DNA of 8,484 bases from assembly GCA_937895825.1 (NCBI GenBank), contig CALBKP010000058.1, positions 1 through 8,484 on the forward strand, in the 5' to 3' direction. The stretch is from an uncultured Alistipes sp. Lineage in GTDB: Bacteria; Bacteroidota; Bacteroidia; Bacteroidales; Rikenellaceae. Below, in pieces: positions 1 to 6,494 of the stretch; the first letter of the stretch is position 1; each line of letters begins with the position of its first letter. The notes under the pieces were generated by a model. It made no database searches. It saw only the letters and a program-made list of their open reading frames with translations, and was not told the DNA's origin. The position numbers were made by a program, and so were the translations under genes.

Positions 1-143
1 CTGATTTCTTCAAAAAAGATACCGTAAAGGTCGGGAGACACGTCGGCTCCCCGTTTTGCAAGGTCAATTTCTATTGCATTCATTTGGGCGAATCCGCCAA
101 TGGTGCATGACAATAGAAACGATGAAAAGATTGATTTTTTCAT
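1..143 (-). CDS. GH51 alpha-L-arabinofuranosidase, 5' end only
   Basis: Forty-seven codons can be read from an ATG at 143 down to the window edge without a stop. The product starts MKKSIFSSFLLSCTIGGFAQ, a secretion signal with a lysine pair, a hydrophobic core and a likely signal peptidase I cut before Gln20 (FA|Q). A lipoprotein reading at Cys13 (LLS-C) is less likely because the core would be very short. The mature part ends in GADVSPDLYGIFFEEI. The LYGIFFEEI block is the N-terminal signature of GH51 alpha-L-arabinofuranosidases, which remove terminal arabinofuranose from arabinan and arabinoxylan. An exported enzyme of this kind in Bacteroidales would act in the periplasm or at the cell surface. 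The catalytic acid/base and nucleophile lie outside the window, so activity cannot be judged. The gene is on the same strand as pckA but is separated from it by a terminator, so it is probably transcribed alone or with genes further left. Confidence 0.82.
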   Translation of the reverse strand, partial: MKKSIFSSFLLSCTIGGFAQMNAIEIDLAKRGADVSPDLYGIFFEEI

Positions 144-176
144 GTTTGTTGTATTATAAATCAGTTAATAAATGGT

Positions 177-189
177 ATTAGTCACTAAT
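177..189. promoter_or_regulatory. 13-bp perfect palindrome upstream of the GH51 gene, candidate operator
   Basis: The sequence ATTAGTCACTAAT is a perfect dyad of two 6-bp arms around one central base, 34 bp upstream of the arabinofuranosidase start codon. The half-site TTAGT recurs on the plus strand at 196-200, 18 bp away. No TAnnTTTG promoter element was found in the gap, so the start may depend on a regulator. Binding by an arabinose-responsive repressor is an inference from position only. Confidence 0.4.
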
Positions 190-228
190 CTTTTTTTAGT
201 TGTAAAAGATTCTGATTGTGCAAAAGCG

Positions 229-263
229 AAAAAAAGGGATGCTGTGCAAGCGCATAGCACCCC
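229..263 (-). terminator. Intrinsic terminator of pckA
   Basis: Read on the minus strand just after the pckA stop, GGGGTGCT pairs with AGCATCCC (8 bp, one G-U). After one A-C mismatch, TGC pairs with GCA around a GCTT loop. Seven Ts follow directly (positions 235 to 229). The hairpin begins 28 nt after the stop codon. This is a textbook Rho-independent terminator and separates pckA from the arabinofuranosidase gene. Confidence 0.85.
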
Positions 264-290
264 TTCTTGCTATTGTTTGATCAACGTGGA

Positions 291-1898
291 TTAGTCCAAG
301 TGAGGACCAGCAGCTACGAGAGCCTTACCTGCTTCGTTTCCAGTGAACTTGGCGAAGTTCTTGATGAAACGGCCAGCGAGGTCCTTAGCCTTCTCTTCCC
401 ACTTGCAAGCGCACTCGTAAGTGTCGCGGGGATCGAGGATGTTGGGGTCAACACCGGGCAATGCAGTAGGAACTACGAAGTCGAAGTAAGGGATAGTCTT
501 GGTAGGAGCTGTGTTGATTGAGCCATCGAGGATAGCGTCGATGATACCACGTGTATCCTTGATAGAGATACGCTTACCAGTACCGTTCCAGCCAGTGTTT
601 ACGAGGTACGCAGTAGCACCCGATGCCTCCATCTTCTTAACGAGCTCCTCACCATACTTAGTGGGGTGGAGTGAAAGGAATGCTGCGCCGAAGCATGCAG
701 AGAAGGTGGGAGTAGGCTCAGTGATACCGCGCTCAGTACCTGCAAGCTTAGCAGTAAAGCCTGAGAGGAAGTAATACTTAGTCTGCTCGGGGGTAAGCAC
801 CGATACGGGAGGCAACACACCGAAAGCATCTGCTGAGAGGAAGATAACCTTCTTAGCAGCGGGAGCCTTAGAAACGGGCTTAACAATGTTATTGATGTGG
901 TAGATAGGATAAGATACACGAGTGTTCTCGGTAACAGACTTATCAGCGAAGTCGATCTTACCATTCTCGTCAACAGTTACGTTCTCGAGCAATGCATCGC
1001 GGCGGATAGCGTTCCAAATGTCAGGCTCGTTCTCCTTAGAGAGGTTGATAACCTTTGCGTAGCAGCCACCCTCGAAGTTAAATACGCCGTCATCGTCCCA
1101 GCCGTGCTCGTCGTCACCGATAAGCTGACGCTTAGGATCAGTCGAAAGGGTTGTCTTACCTGTACCAGAAAGGCCGAAGAAGATAGCTGTCTCGCCCTTC
1201 TCGTTGGTGTTAGCTGAGCAGTGCATAGATGCCATACCCTGCAAAGGAAGCAAGTAGTTCATATAAGAGAACATACCCTTCTTCATCTCGCCACCATACC
1301 ACGTGTTGATGATAACCTGCATCTTCTCAGTGAGGTTGAACACAACGGCAGTCTCAGAGTTAAGGCCAAGCTCCTTGTAGTTCTCAACCTTAGCCTTCGA
1401 TGCGTTGAGGACAACGAAGTCGGGCTCACCATAGTTTGCAAGCTCCTCCTCCGTAGGACGGATGAACATGTTCTTAACGAAGTGTGCCTGCCATGCTACC
1501 TCCATGATGAAACGGATCTTAAGGCGTGAGTTCTCGTTAGCACCACAGAAAGTATCCATAACGTAGAGCTTCTTGTTTGAGAGCTCCTTAGATGCAAGCT
1601 TCTTAAGCTCAGCCCAAGCCTCCTGAGTTACAGGCTTGTTATCGTTCTTGTACTCCTCCGATGTCCACCAGATAGTATCCTTCGTTGTATCGTCCATAAC
1701 GAAGAACTTATCCTTAGGCGAACGGCCAGTGTAAACGCCAGTCATGACGTTAACAGCACCCATCTCTGTTACGACACCCTTGTCGTAGCCAGTAAGACCC
1801 TCTTTGGTCTCCTCCTCAAACAAAGTCTCATACGAAGGGTTATACAAAACCTCCTCGACACCGGTAATACCGTACTTTGACAAATCAATAGTAGCCAT
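291..1898 (-). CDS. pckA: Phosphoenolpyruvate carboxykinase (ATP)
   Basis: This 535-residue cytosolic enzyme interconverts oxaloacetate + ATP and PEP + CO2 + ADP. Its length is close to the 540 residues of the E. coli enzyme, and the key residues align with a constant offset of six. They are Arg59 in YTGRSPKDKF, Lys207 in WYGGEMKKGMF, His226 in ASMHCSAN, the P-loop GLSGTGKTT (242-250, Lys248), metal-binding Asp263 in LIGDDEHGW, and Arg327 in NTRVSYPI. No residue needed for catalysis appears to be missing. In fermenting Bacteroidales the enzyme is expected to run largely towards CO2 fixation, feeding oxaloacetate to malate, fumarate and succinate; that direction is inferred from the lifestyle, not seen in the sequence. 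The ATG at 1898 gives the full-length N-terminus. It lies about 78 nt below a good promoter and has no Shine-Dalgarno sequence. The gene has its own promoter and terminator, so it is monocistronic. Confidence 0.97.
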   Translation of the reverse strand: MATIDLSKYGITGVEEVLYNPSYETLFEEETKEGLTGYDKGVVTEMGAVNVMTGVYTGRSPKDKFFVMDDTTKDTIWWTSEEYKNDNKPVTQEAWAELKKLASKELSNKKLYVMDTFCGANENSRLKIRFIMEVAWQAHFVKNMFIRPTEEELANYGEPDFVVLNASKAKVENYKELGLNSETAVVFNLTEKMQVIINTWYGGEMKKGMFSYMNYLLPLQGMASMHCSANTNEKGETAIFFGLSGTGKTTLSTDPKRQLIGDDEHGWDDDGVFNFEGGCYAKVINLSKENEPDIWNAIRRDALLENVTVDENGKIDFADKSVTENTRVSYPIYHINNIVKPVSKAPAAKKVIFLSADAFGVLPPVSVLTPEQTKYYFLSGFTAKLAGTERGITEPTPTFSACFGAAFLSLHPTKYGEELVKKMEASGATAYLVNTGWNGTGKRISIKDTRGIIDAILDGSINTAPTKTIPYFDFVVPTALPGVDPNILDPRDTYECACKWEEKAKDLAGRFIKNFAKFTGNEAGKALVAAGPHLD

Positions 1899-1982
1899 AA
1901 TTTAGTTTTGTTTATTATTAGTAATCTCTTTATCTCAATTTTCCGACTCCGTGACACCCCCTCGGATGCAACAAAATCGACG

Positions 1983-2014
1983 CAAAGTTAGGAAATAATT
2001 TTGGAGTGTGAAAG
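1983..2014 (-). promoter_or_regulatory. pckA promoter, Bacteroidetes type
   Basis: On the minus strand, TAACTTTG at 1990-1983 matches the -7 consensus TAnnTTTG exactly. A weak -33 match (CTTTC, 2014-2010) lies 19 nt upstream, within an A/T-rich stretch that continues to about 2045. Transcription would start near 1976, giving a leader of about 78 nt. That leader contains a G-rich segment and the weak pairing TCCG/CGGA, but no known riboswitch that I recognise. Confidence 0.7.
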
Positions 2015-2063
2015 TTTTAACACGAATATTTTTTAAATTTTTTTACAATTATACAAACATCGT

Positions 2064-3116
2064 CTACAAAATGGGCTCAAATAGCCGCACAACGCCAGCT
2101 GGGATAATATTACGCAACTCGCGAGGGGTGGGCGGAGAGCTTATCATAAGTAACCGACGTATGAAATCATCGGCCGCGAGGCATACGTTTGAGGCCGTGG
2201 TAGAGGCCATAAGCTCGCGGTTGACATGGAGACTACGAGGGTCGAGGTTGGCACTGCCAAGGACTACCCTACGACCATCCACAAACGCCATCTTTGCATG
2301 GACAAAGGCCGTACGTGTGACCATAACCTCTATACCGCGCTCGATGGCCTCGCGGAGGTAGCCTCGTGTGGCATCTTCGATAGCCCACACATCACAGCGT
2401 AGCGGTAGAATGACTCGCACACTGACGCCACGGTCGACAGCCGAAGAGAGGAGGTTGAGCATACGCTGCGAGGGGATAAAGTAGGGCGTAGTGAAGATTA
2501 TGCTACGCCTTGCATCCATAACAACACTTTCAAGCAGACGTGACATAGCCTCACCAGAGTTACACTCCGACCAGCATAGGCTAATGTCGTCATGCGGAGT
2601 GGCTATGGGAATCTCAACGCTGAGACCCTCGCACAGCATATAGTCGTAGTCGAAGAGCGAGGCGAGCGATGCTACCCCACCACCCGTGAAACGTAGCTGC
2701 ACATCGTGCCAGATGCCGAGTCTATTGCCCACGACATAGCGATCAGCGATATTGACACCGCCGAGATGCGCAGTATGGCCATCTATAATGGTCATCTTAC
2801 GGTGGTTGCGACAGTTACTGAAACCACCATAAACCTGCACGACAACGCCATCGGCAGCCATACGCGCACGCATAGCACGCGACATACGGCGCGAGCCAAA
2901 ACCATCAACAAGGAGTCGTACACGCACACCCTGGCGCGACTTACGGCGTAGAAGCTCCGAAAAGGCGTGCCCCGTGCGATCCGAAGCGAAGATATAGAAC
3001 TCCATATCAATCGTGTCGCGCGCACGCTGTATGTCCGCAATAAGGCGGCTGAAGATTGTCGAGGGTGTGGTAAGCAGCTCTTGACTGACACCATAAGCTA
3101 TATTTGAACAAAACAT
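2064..3116 (-). CDS. Cardiolipin synthase-like phospholipase D protein
   Basis: This 350-residue protein has two HKD catalytic motifs. The first is HRKMTIID (His105, Lys107, Asp112), inside the cardiolipin synthase-type context NCRNHRKMTIIDG...GGVNIADRY and followed by WHDVQLRFTG. The second is HAKMAFVD (His273, Lys275, Asp280), followed by GSANLDPRSLHVNRE. The GSANLDPRS and NRE pattern is typical of the Cls branch, which joins phosphatidyl groups to make cardiolipin at the inner membrane. ClsA-type enzymes are about 480 residues with two N-terminal membrane helices. This one starts almost directly at the first PLD domain and has no transmembrane segment, so it resembles the shorter ClsB/ClsC forms. 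The ATG at 3116 is favoured because it precedes the complete PLD fold, though it lies very close to the putative promoter. Another PLD-family activity cannot be excluded. It lies upstream of pckA on the same strand, but pckA has its own promoter. Confidence 0.85.
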   Translation of the reverse strand: MFCSNIAYGVSQELLTTPSTIFSRLIADIQRARDTIDMEFYIFASDRTGHAFSELLRRKSRQGVRVRLLVDGFGSRRMSRAMRARMAADGVVVQVYGGFSNCRNHRKMTIIDGHTAHLGGVNIADRYVVGNRLGIWHDVQLRFTGGGVASLASLFDYDYMLCEGLSVEIPIATPHDDISLCWSECNSGEAMSRLLESVVMDARRSIIFTTPYFIPSQRMLNLLSSAVDRGVSVRVILPLRCDVWAIEDATRGYLREAIERGIEVMVTRTAFVHAKMAFVDGRRVVLGSANLDPRSLHVNRELMASTTASNVCLAADDFIRRLLMISSPPTPRELRNIIPAGVVRLFEPIL

Positions 3117-3124
3117 CTAAAAAC

Positions 3125-3132
3125 CAAATTTA
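3125..3132 (-). promoter_or_regulatory. -7 element of the PLD gene promoter
   Basis: TAAATTTG on the minus strand matches TAnnTTTG exactly and ends only 8 nt before the ATG at 3116. No good TTTG-like -33 box is present; the nearest is TGTG at 3160-3157, spaced 24 nt. If used, the transcript would start within a few bases of the start codon and be leaderless or nearly so. Confidence 0.45.
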
Positions 3133-3176
3133 TTTATCACGTTTTCCCGTATCGGGCACACTTTATGCCAAAAAAA

Positions 3177-3207
3177 TTTGCCGTTTCGAAAATTTGGATT
3201 ACCTTTG
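3177..3207 (+). promoter_or_regulatory. greA promoter, Bacteroidetes type
   Basis: A TTTG -33 box (3177-3180) and a TACCTTTG -7 box (3200-3207) are separated by 19 nt, the expected Bacteroidetes sigma-ABfr spacing. This is the best promoter in the window. Transcription should begin near 3213, about 165 nt before the greA start codon. Confidence 0.8.
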
Positions 3208-3212
3208 TAGTG

Positions 3213-3378
3213 CATTACAGAGGGGTTCTAATCTCACAAGGATTGGAATTCATTATTTTTTTATGCCCACACCGAGCCCAAGAGATTATAGGACGAGGGC
3301 TAAGATGTAGGCCTGCGAAAGGCAAAGATTGGTGGAGGCTAAGAATAGAAAAATAGAATATAAATAAACATACACATT
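3213..3378 (+). promoter_or_regulatory. Long structured 5' leader of greA
   Basis: The predicted leader holds several possible hairpins. TTCTAATC (3226-3233) pairs with GATTGGAA (3241-3248) with one G-U pair, followed by a T-rich run at 3256-3262, so it looks like a weak terminator. AGCCC (3275-3279) pairs with GGGCT (3297-3301). GCCT (3311-3314) pairs with AGGC (3320-3323). A 15-codon frame starting ATG at 3263 and ending TAG at 3308-3310 (MPTPSPRDYRTRAKM) lies between them. I recognise no known RNA family. In E. coli the greA leader yields the terminated small RNAs called GraL, so a similar arrangement is possible. Confidence 0.4.
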
Positions 3379-3855
3379 ATGAGTAACGAGATTATCTACC
3401 TCACAGCTGAGGGTATGAACAAACTAAAGGAGGAGCTCCAGCACATGGTGTCAGTGGAGCGCCCTGCGGCAGCGGCAGCCATCGCCGAGGCACGCGACAA
3501 GGGTGACCTATCGGAAAATGCCGAGTACGACGCGGCACGCGAGGCTCAGGGATTGCTTGAGATGCGTATAGCACAGCTCGAGAGCACACTGTCGAAGGCA
3601 CGTATCATCGACGAGACTAAGATCGATACATCAAAGGTACAGATACTTAGCCGTGTAAAGCTCCTCAACCACAACGTTAAGCGCGAGGTGGAGTACACCA
3701 TCGTATCGGAGAATGAGGCTAACCTACGAGAGGGTAAGCTCGCAATTGGCACACCTATCGCCAAGGCACTGCTTGGCAAGAAGGTTGGCGACGTAGTGGA
3801 GGTTCAGGTACCTGCGGGACTACTCAAACTCGAGATTCTCAATATCTCGATCTAA
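3379..3855 (+). CDS. greA: Transcript cleavage factor GreA
   Basis: This 158-residue protein is full length for the family. The N-terminal coiled-coil hairpin (about residues 10-78) carries the GreA signature ARDKGDLSENAEYDAARE. Its tip holds Asp43 and Glu46, equivalent to E. coli Asp41 and Glu44, which hold the second metal ion in the RNA polymerase active site. The C-terminal FKBP-like domain (about 82-158) includes AIGTPIAKALLGKKVGDVVEVQVP, typical of GreA. The protein enters the secondary channel of RNA polymerase and stimulates cleavage of backtracked RNA so that stalled complexes can resume. The ATG at 3379 is the natural start: it is preceded by an A-rich region without a Shine-Dalgarno sequence, as is common in Bacteroidetes. 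The gene is monocistronic, with its own promoter upstream and a hairpin 46 nt after the stop. Nothing in it looks degraded. Confidence 0.97.
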   Translation: MSNEIIYLTAEGMNKLKEELQHMVSVERPAAAAAIAEARDKGDLSENAEYDAAREAQGLLEMRIAQLESTLSKARIIDETKIDTSKVQILSRVKLLNHNVKREVEYTIVSENEANLREGKLAIGTPIAKALLGKKVGDVVEVQVPAGLLKLEILNISI

Positions 3856-3901
3856 GGGCATAACATCGCCAAAGGTATCAGCCAACGTTGATGACAAAGT
3901 A

Positions 3902-3931
3902 AAAGGGCTGTCGGATGACCGACAGCCCTTT
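3902..3931. terminator. Bidirectional terminator between greA and the GH20 gene
   Basis: AAAGGGCTGTCGG pairs perfectly with CCGACAGCCCTTT (13 bp) around the loop ATGA. The plus strand continues ATTTTAT and the minus strand continues into TTTTACTTTG, so the one hairpin can end both convergent transcripts. It lies 46 nt after the greA stop and 19 nt after the GH20 stop. Confidence 0.88.
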
Positions 3932-3950
3932 ATTTTATCGTTCTTGGAGG

Positions 3951-5540
3951 TTACTTTCTACCATCGAAGTAGTAAGGTGCGTAGTTCCAGCCGTGGTAAT
4001 CGTAGAACTTACGGAGGGTATCCATGCGCTGACGGATGGTCTCAGCATCGCGGCGATCTGTTGACCACTGCACCTCCGAGAGGGCTGCAAGGCGAGGAAG
4101 GAGCATCTTCTCGACGGCAGCCATGGTGGGGAGGTACTCCGACCACATGTTGCACTGAACGCCGATGATATGCTTCTTGGCATCGTCGCTCATGCCTGCA
4201 AATGGGTCCAAGGCGTAGACCTTCTCGAACGAGTTGTGACCGCCGATATGCAGACCCTCACCCTCGCGGCTCTCTGTCTGGTAGAAGTCGAAATAGCAGG
4301 GGTTCATAGGGGTCATGACAACGTCGTTACCACGCTCGGCAGCATAGATGCCACCCTGCACACCACGCCATGACATAACCGTTGCAGTCTCGGTAACACC
4401 GCCGTCGAGGATCTCGTCCCAGCCGATGATACGGCGGCCATTGGCGATGAGGAACTTCTCGATGCGTGCAACGAGGTAGCCCTGCAACTGCTCCTCGTTC
4501 TCGAGACCCTCAGCCTTCATCTTAGCCTGGCAGTGCTCGCACACCTTCCAGCGATCCTTCGGACACTCGTCACCGCCGATATGTATCAACTCCGAGGGGA
4601 AAAGCTCGATGACCTCCTTGAGGACATTCTCCAAGTACTCGTAGGTTGTCTCCTTGCCGGCACAGAGCACCTCGGGGGTGACACCCCACATTGTCCCCAC
4701 GTCGACCTCCTCCCCCTCGCAACCGAGCCATGGCATAGCGTGGAGAGCGGCCTGAGAGTGGCCAGGCATCTCTATCTCGGGAACGATAGTAACATAACGC
4801 TCTGAAGCATAGGCTACAACCTCGCGAATCTCATCCTGGGTATAGTAGCCGCCATAGGGCTCGCCATCCCACCACTTAGGTTCGAGACCATGGCCGATAA
4901 GCGTCTCCTTACGCATTGAGCCCTTCTCCGTAAGCTCGGGGTAAGCCTTAATCTCAATACGCCAGCCCTGGTCGTCCGTAAGGTGCCAGTGGAGGCGGTT
5001 GAGCTTATGCGCTGCGAGGATGTCGATATAGCGCTTAACGTCGTCGACAGAGAAGAAGTGACGTACAACGTCGAGATGAGCACCGCGGTAGCTCATCACA
5101 GGCTCGTCGGCGATAAAGCCATAGGGCACCTTGCCGTCGTTGGTGATGATAATCTGGCGGAGAGTCTGAAGGCCGTAGAAGACACCTGCCTCCGAGCCAC
5201 CGATGATAAGGATGCCCTCCTCCTCCGAGACGGTCATCTCGTAGCCCTCGGCGGGAACGAAACGGTCGGTACGAACCTTGATGCCCTTGCCACGCTTGAC
5301 GGTAGACATAGGCTTGTCGGTGTTGAAGTATGCCTGCATCTCACGAGCGAAGAGCTCGGCAGGCTGCCACATATCGTCGATAACGACAATCTTGGTCTTT
5401 GGTGTGACCGTGAACTCTCCCTCAGCCGCGATGTCCATATACGATGGCTGGGGCACGATGTTAAGCTCACGTGCCGAGAGCATGGGCAACGCGAGAACAA
5501 GGCTTAGCGCAACGAGCGCAATGCGAGATAGATGTTTCAT
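3951..5540 (-). CDS. Secreted GH20 beta-N-acetylhexosaminidase
   Basis: This 529-residue protein begins with a clear signal peptide (MKHLSRIALVALSLVLALPMLSA, cut about residue 23). A GH20b-type N-terminal domain (about 25-145) follows, then the GH20 TIM barrel (about 148-500). The substrate-binding arginine is in YRGAHLDVVRHF (Arg152). HWHLTDDQGWR (184-194) and PGHS (259-262) are barrel-strand motifs. The catalytic pair is Asp324-Glu325 in HIGGDECPK: Asp324 orients the substrate acetamido group and Glu325 is the acid/base. Trp374 (GWDEI), Trp391 (SWRG) and the NMWSEY block (464-469) complete the active site. The enzyme releases terminal beta-linked GlcNAc or GalNAc from glycans by substrate-assisted catalysis, probably in the periplasm. 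There is no lipobox, and no SusC/SusD pair is seen nearby, so it is not in an obvious polysaccharide-utilisation locus within this window. The ATG at 5540 gives a complete signal peptide. Confidence 0.95.
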   Translation of the reverse strand: MKHLSRIALVALSLVLALPMLSARELNIVPQPSYMDIAAEGEFTVTPKTKIVVIDDMWQPAELFAREMQAYFNTDKPMSTVKRGKGIKVRTDRFVPAEGYEMTVSEEEGILIIGGSEAGVFYGLQTLRQIIITNDGKVPYGFIADEPVMSYRGAHLDVVRHFFSVDDVKRYIDILAAHKLNRLHWHLTDDQGWRIEIKAYPELTEKGSMRKETLIGHGLEPKWWDGEPYGGYYTQDEIREVVAYASERYVTIVPEIEMPGHSQAALHAMPWLGCEGEEVDVGTMWGVTPEVLCAGKETTYEYLENVLKEVIELFPSELIHIGGDECPKDRWKVCEHCQAKMKAEGLENEEQLQGYLVARIEKFLIANGRRIIGWDEILDGGVTETATVMSWRGVQGGIYAAERGNDVVMTPMNPCYFDFYQTESREGEGLHIGGHNSFEKVYALDPFAGMSDDAKKHIIGVQCNMWSEYLPTMAAVEKMLLPRLAALSEVQWSTDRRDAETIRQRMDTLRKFYDYHGWNYAPYYFDGRK

Positions 5541-5605
5541 ATTTTTAATCTTAGGTTATTTATTCGCTAACAATCGCATGTGGGGCTATGCCGCCATTAC
5601 AACGG

Positions 5606-5638
5606 CAAATATACGAATATTTTAAGAAAAAAACACAA
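5606..5638 (-). promoter_or_regulatory. Promoter of the GH20 gene, Bacteroidetes type
   Basis: TATATTTG (5613-5606, minus strand) is an exact TAnnTTTG -7 match. TTGTG at 5638-5634 can serve as a -33 box, with about 20-22 nt spacing. Transcription would begin near 5599, giving a leader of about 60 nt. A short dyad TGCCG/CGGCA (5607-5589) overlaps the start region and could be a hairpin or an operator. The rest of the 200-bp divergent gap, towards the HdeD gene, shows no clear plus-strand promoter. Confidence 0.65.
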
Positions 5639-5740
5639 CATCTACATTTATATATAAGGTATTGGTACGGTAGGACTGTTGCACGGTTATTGAGTTGTAA
5701 CTGCTGACAGATATGTGGAACGTTTTAAACCGTAAAGAGT

Positions 5741-6331
5741 ATGGAGAGTGATATTTACGAAAAGACCGAGCGGTTGATAAAGCACTGGTGGCTATCGCTC
5801 GTCGTGGGCATTGCGGCGGTGGCCGTGGGGTTTGTGGTACTGGTGCATCCTGCCGAGAGTTATTACACCTTTGCCCTATGGCTCGGCATTGTGGTACTCC
5901 TGTCGGGCATTGCGGGGGTGGTGCAGGCTCTGAGCACGAAGAACTATTTTGTGCGGCGCGGGTGGATAGTGCTCGCTGCCGTGGCCGACATAATCATCGG
6001 CATCGTGCTGATGTTTAGCTCGATGCTCTCGGCCGTGGCTATGCCTATACTTTTGGGTGTATGGCTCATGTATCGCGGCTGTGCGATGCTTATGCAGGGC
6101 TTCGACCTGCGTAGCTTTGGTGTAAGGGATGCCGGCTGGGTAATGTTCTATGCTGCGGTGATAATTGCCATCGCGATAGCTATACTATGGATGCCAGCTA
6201 CACTCGGCGTGGAGGCCGTGATACTCTTCGTGGCCATCGCCTTCATTACCTATGGCGTGTCGATGGTGTCGCTCGGCTTCCGACTCTGGGACATACATCG
6301 CAGGGCACGGCAGCTCGGTAGCAAGGAGTGA
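5741..6331 (+). CDS. HdeD/DUF308 family six-helix membrane protein
   Basis: This 196-residue protein is mostly hydrophobic, with six predicted membrane helices at about 16-36, 43-65, 73-93, 97-119, 130-150 and 154-180. They fall into three helix pairs of the repeated DUF308 type seen in the HdeD family. The P-rich turns after helices one and five (VHPAES, WMPATLG) and Gly/Trp residues in the helices fit this family. E. coli HdeD is linked to acid resistance at high cell density, but most family members have no assigned role, so function here is unknown. The short N-terminus (MESDIYEKTERLIKHWW) and the Arg/Lys-rich C-terminus probably lie in the cytoplasm. The ATG at 5741 gives the complete first helix. 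No standard promoter box was found upstream. The gene diverges from the GH20 gene and converges on mutB, so it appears to be transcribed alone. Confidence 0.85.
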   Translation: MESDIYEKTERLIKHWWLSLVVGIAAVAVGFVVLVHPAESYYTFALWLGIVVLLSGIAGVVQALSTKNYFVRRGWIVLAAVADIIIGIVLMFSSMLSAVAMPILLGVWLMYRGCAMLMQGFDLRSFGVRDAGWVMFYAAVIIAIAIAILWMPATLGVEAVILFVAIAFITYGVSMVSLGFRLWDIHRRARQLGSKE

Positions 6332-6348
6332 GGAGAGCGCAGTCATAG

Positions 6349-6456
6349 GGAGTTTAAGGAGTTTAAGGAGTTCAAGGAGATTAGGGATAGCGCTATCAGG
6401 TAACTCACTAAACTCACTAATTTCCCTAAATTCACTACACCCACTACACTCCAATC
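6349..6456. repeat. Opposed nonamer repeat arrays around a 12-bp palindrome
   Basis: On the left are four 9-bp units: GGAGTTTAA (6349-6357), GGAGTTTAA (6358-6366), GGAGTTCAA (6367-6375) and GGAGATTAG (6376-6384). The perfect palindrome GATAGCGCTATC follows at 6386-6397. On the right are degenerate 9-bp units of the opposite sense: ACTCACTAA twice (6403-6420), TTTCCCTAA, ATTCACTAC, ACCCACTAC and ACTCCAATC. Counting outward from the palindrome centre without gaps, each GAG on the left (6377-6379, 6368-6370, 6359-6361, 6350-6352) faces CTC or TTC on the right (6404-6406, 6413-6415, 6422-6424, 6431-6433). The whole region is therefore one imperfect dyad. It begins 18 bp after the HdeD gene stop. 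Its role is unknown. Confidence 0.8.
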
Positions 6457-6494
6457 TCTCGTCAGAAGGGGTTAGATTTGGCCTATCACAAAAG

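Noticed and set aside
1899..1975. pckA leader as a riboswitch.
   Set aside because: Only weak pairings such as TCCG/CGGA and CCGA/TCGG are visible, and no known aptamer core can be recognised.
2008..2361. A 117-codon plus-strand frame opposite the 3' end of the PLD gene.
   Set aside because: It is antisense to the second HKD domain, is Arg/Ser/Thr-rich, and has no domain or promoter.
3221..3235. Sequence resembling a tRNA T-arm (GGGGTTCTAATCTC).
   Set aside because: There is no acceptor stem, anticodon arm or CCA-adjacent context around it; the segment is better explained as one arm of the leader hairpin.
3104..3356. Two short plus-strand frames covering the region between the PLD gene and greA.
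   Set aside because: They start upstream of the greA promoter and run through it and the leader, and they show no protein motif. Only the short internal 15-codon frame at 3263-3310 was kept, as a weak leader-peptide possibility.
4983..5507. A 174-codon open frame on the plus strand, opposite the GH20 gene.
   Set aside because: The opposite strand encodes a complete GH20 enzyme with all catalytic motifs. The antisense frame has no recognisable domain and reflects the codon bias of the real gene.
6349..6456. Short regularly spaced repeats that might suggest a CRISPR array.
   Set aside because: The units are contiguous 9-mers with no spacers, they reverse orientation at the centre, and no cas gene is nearby.
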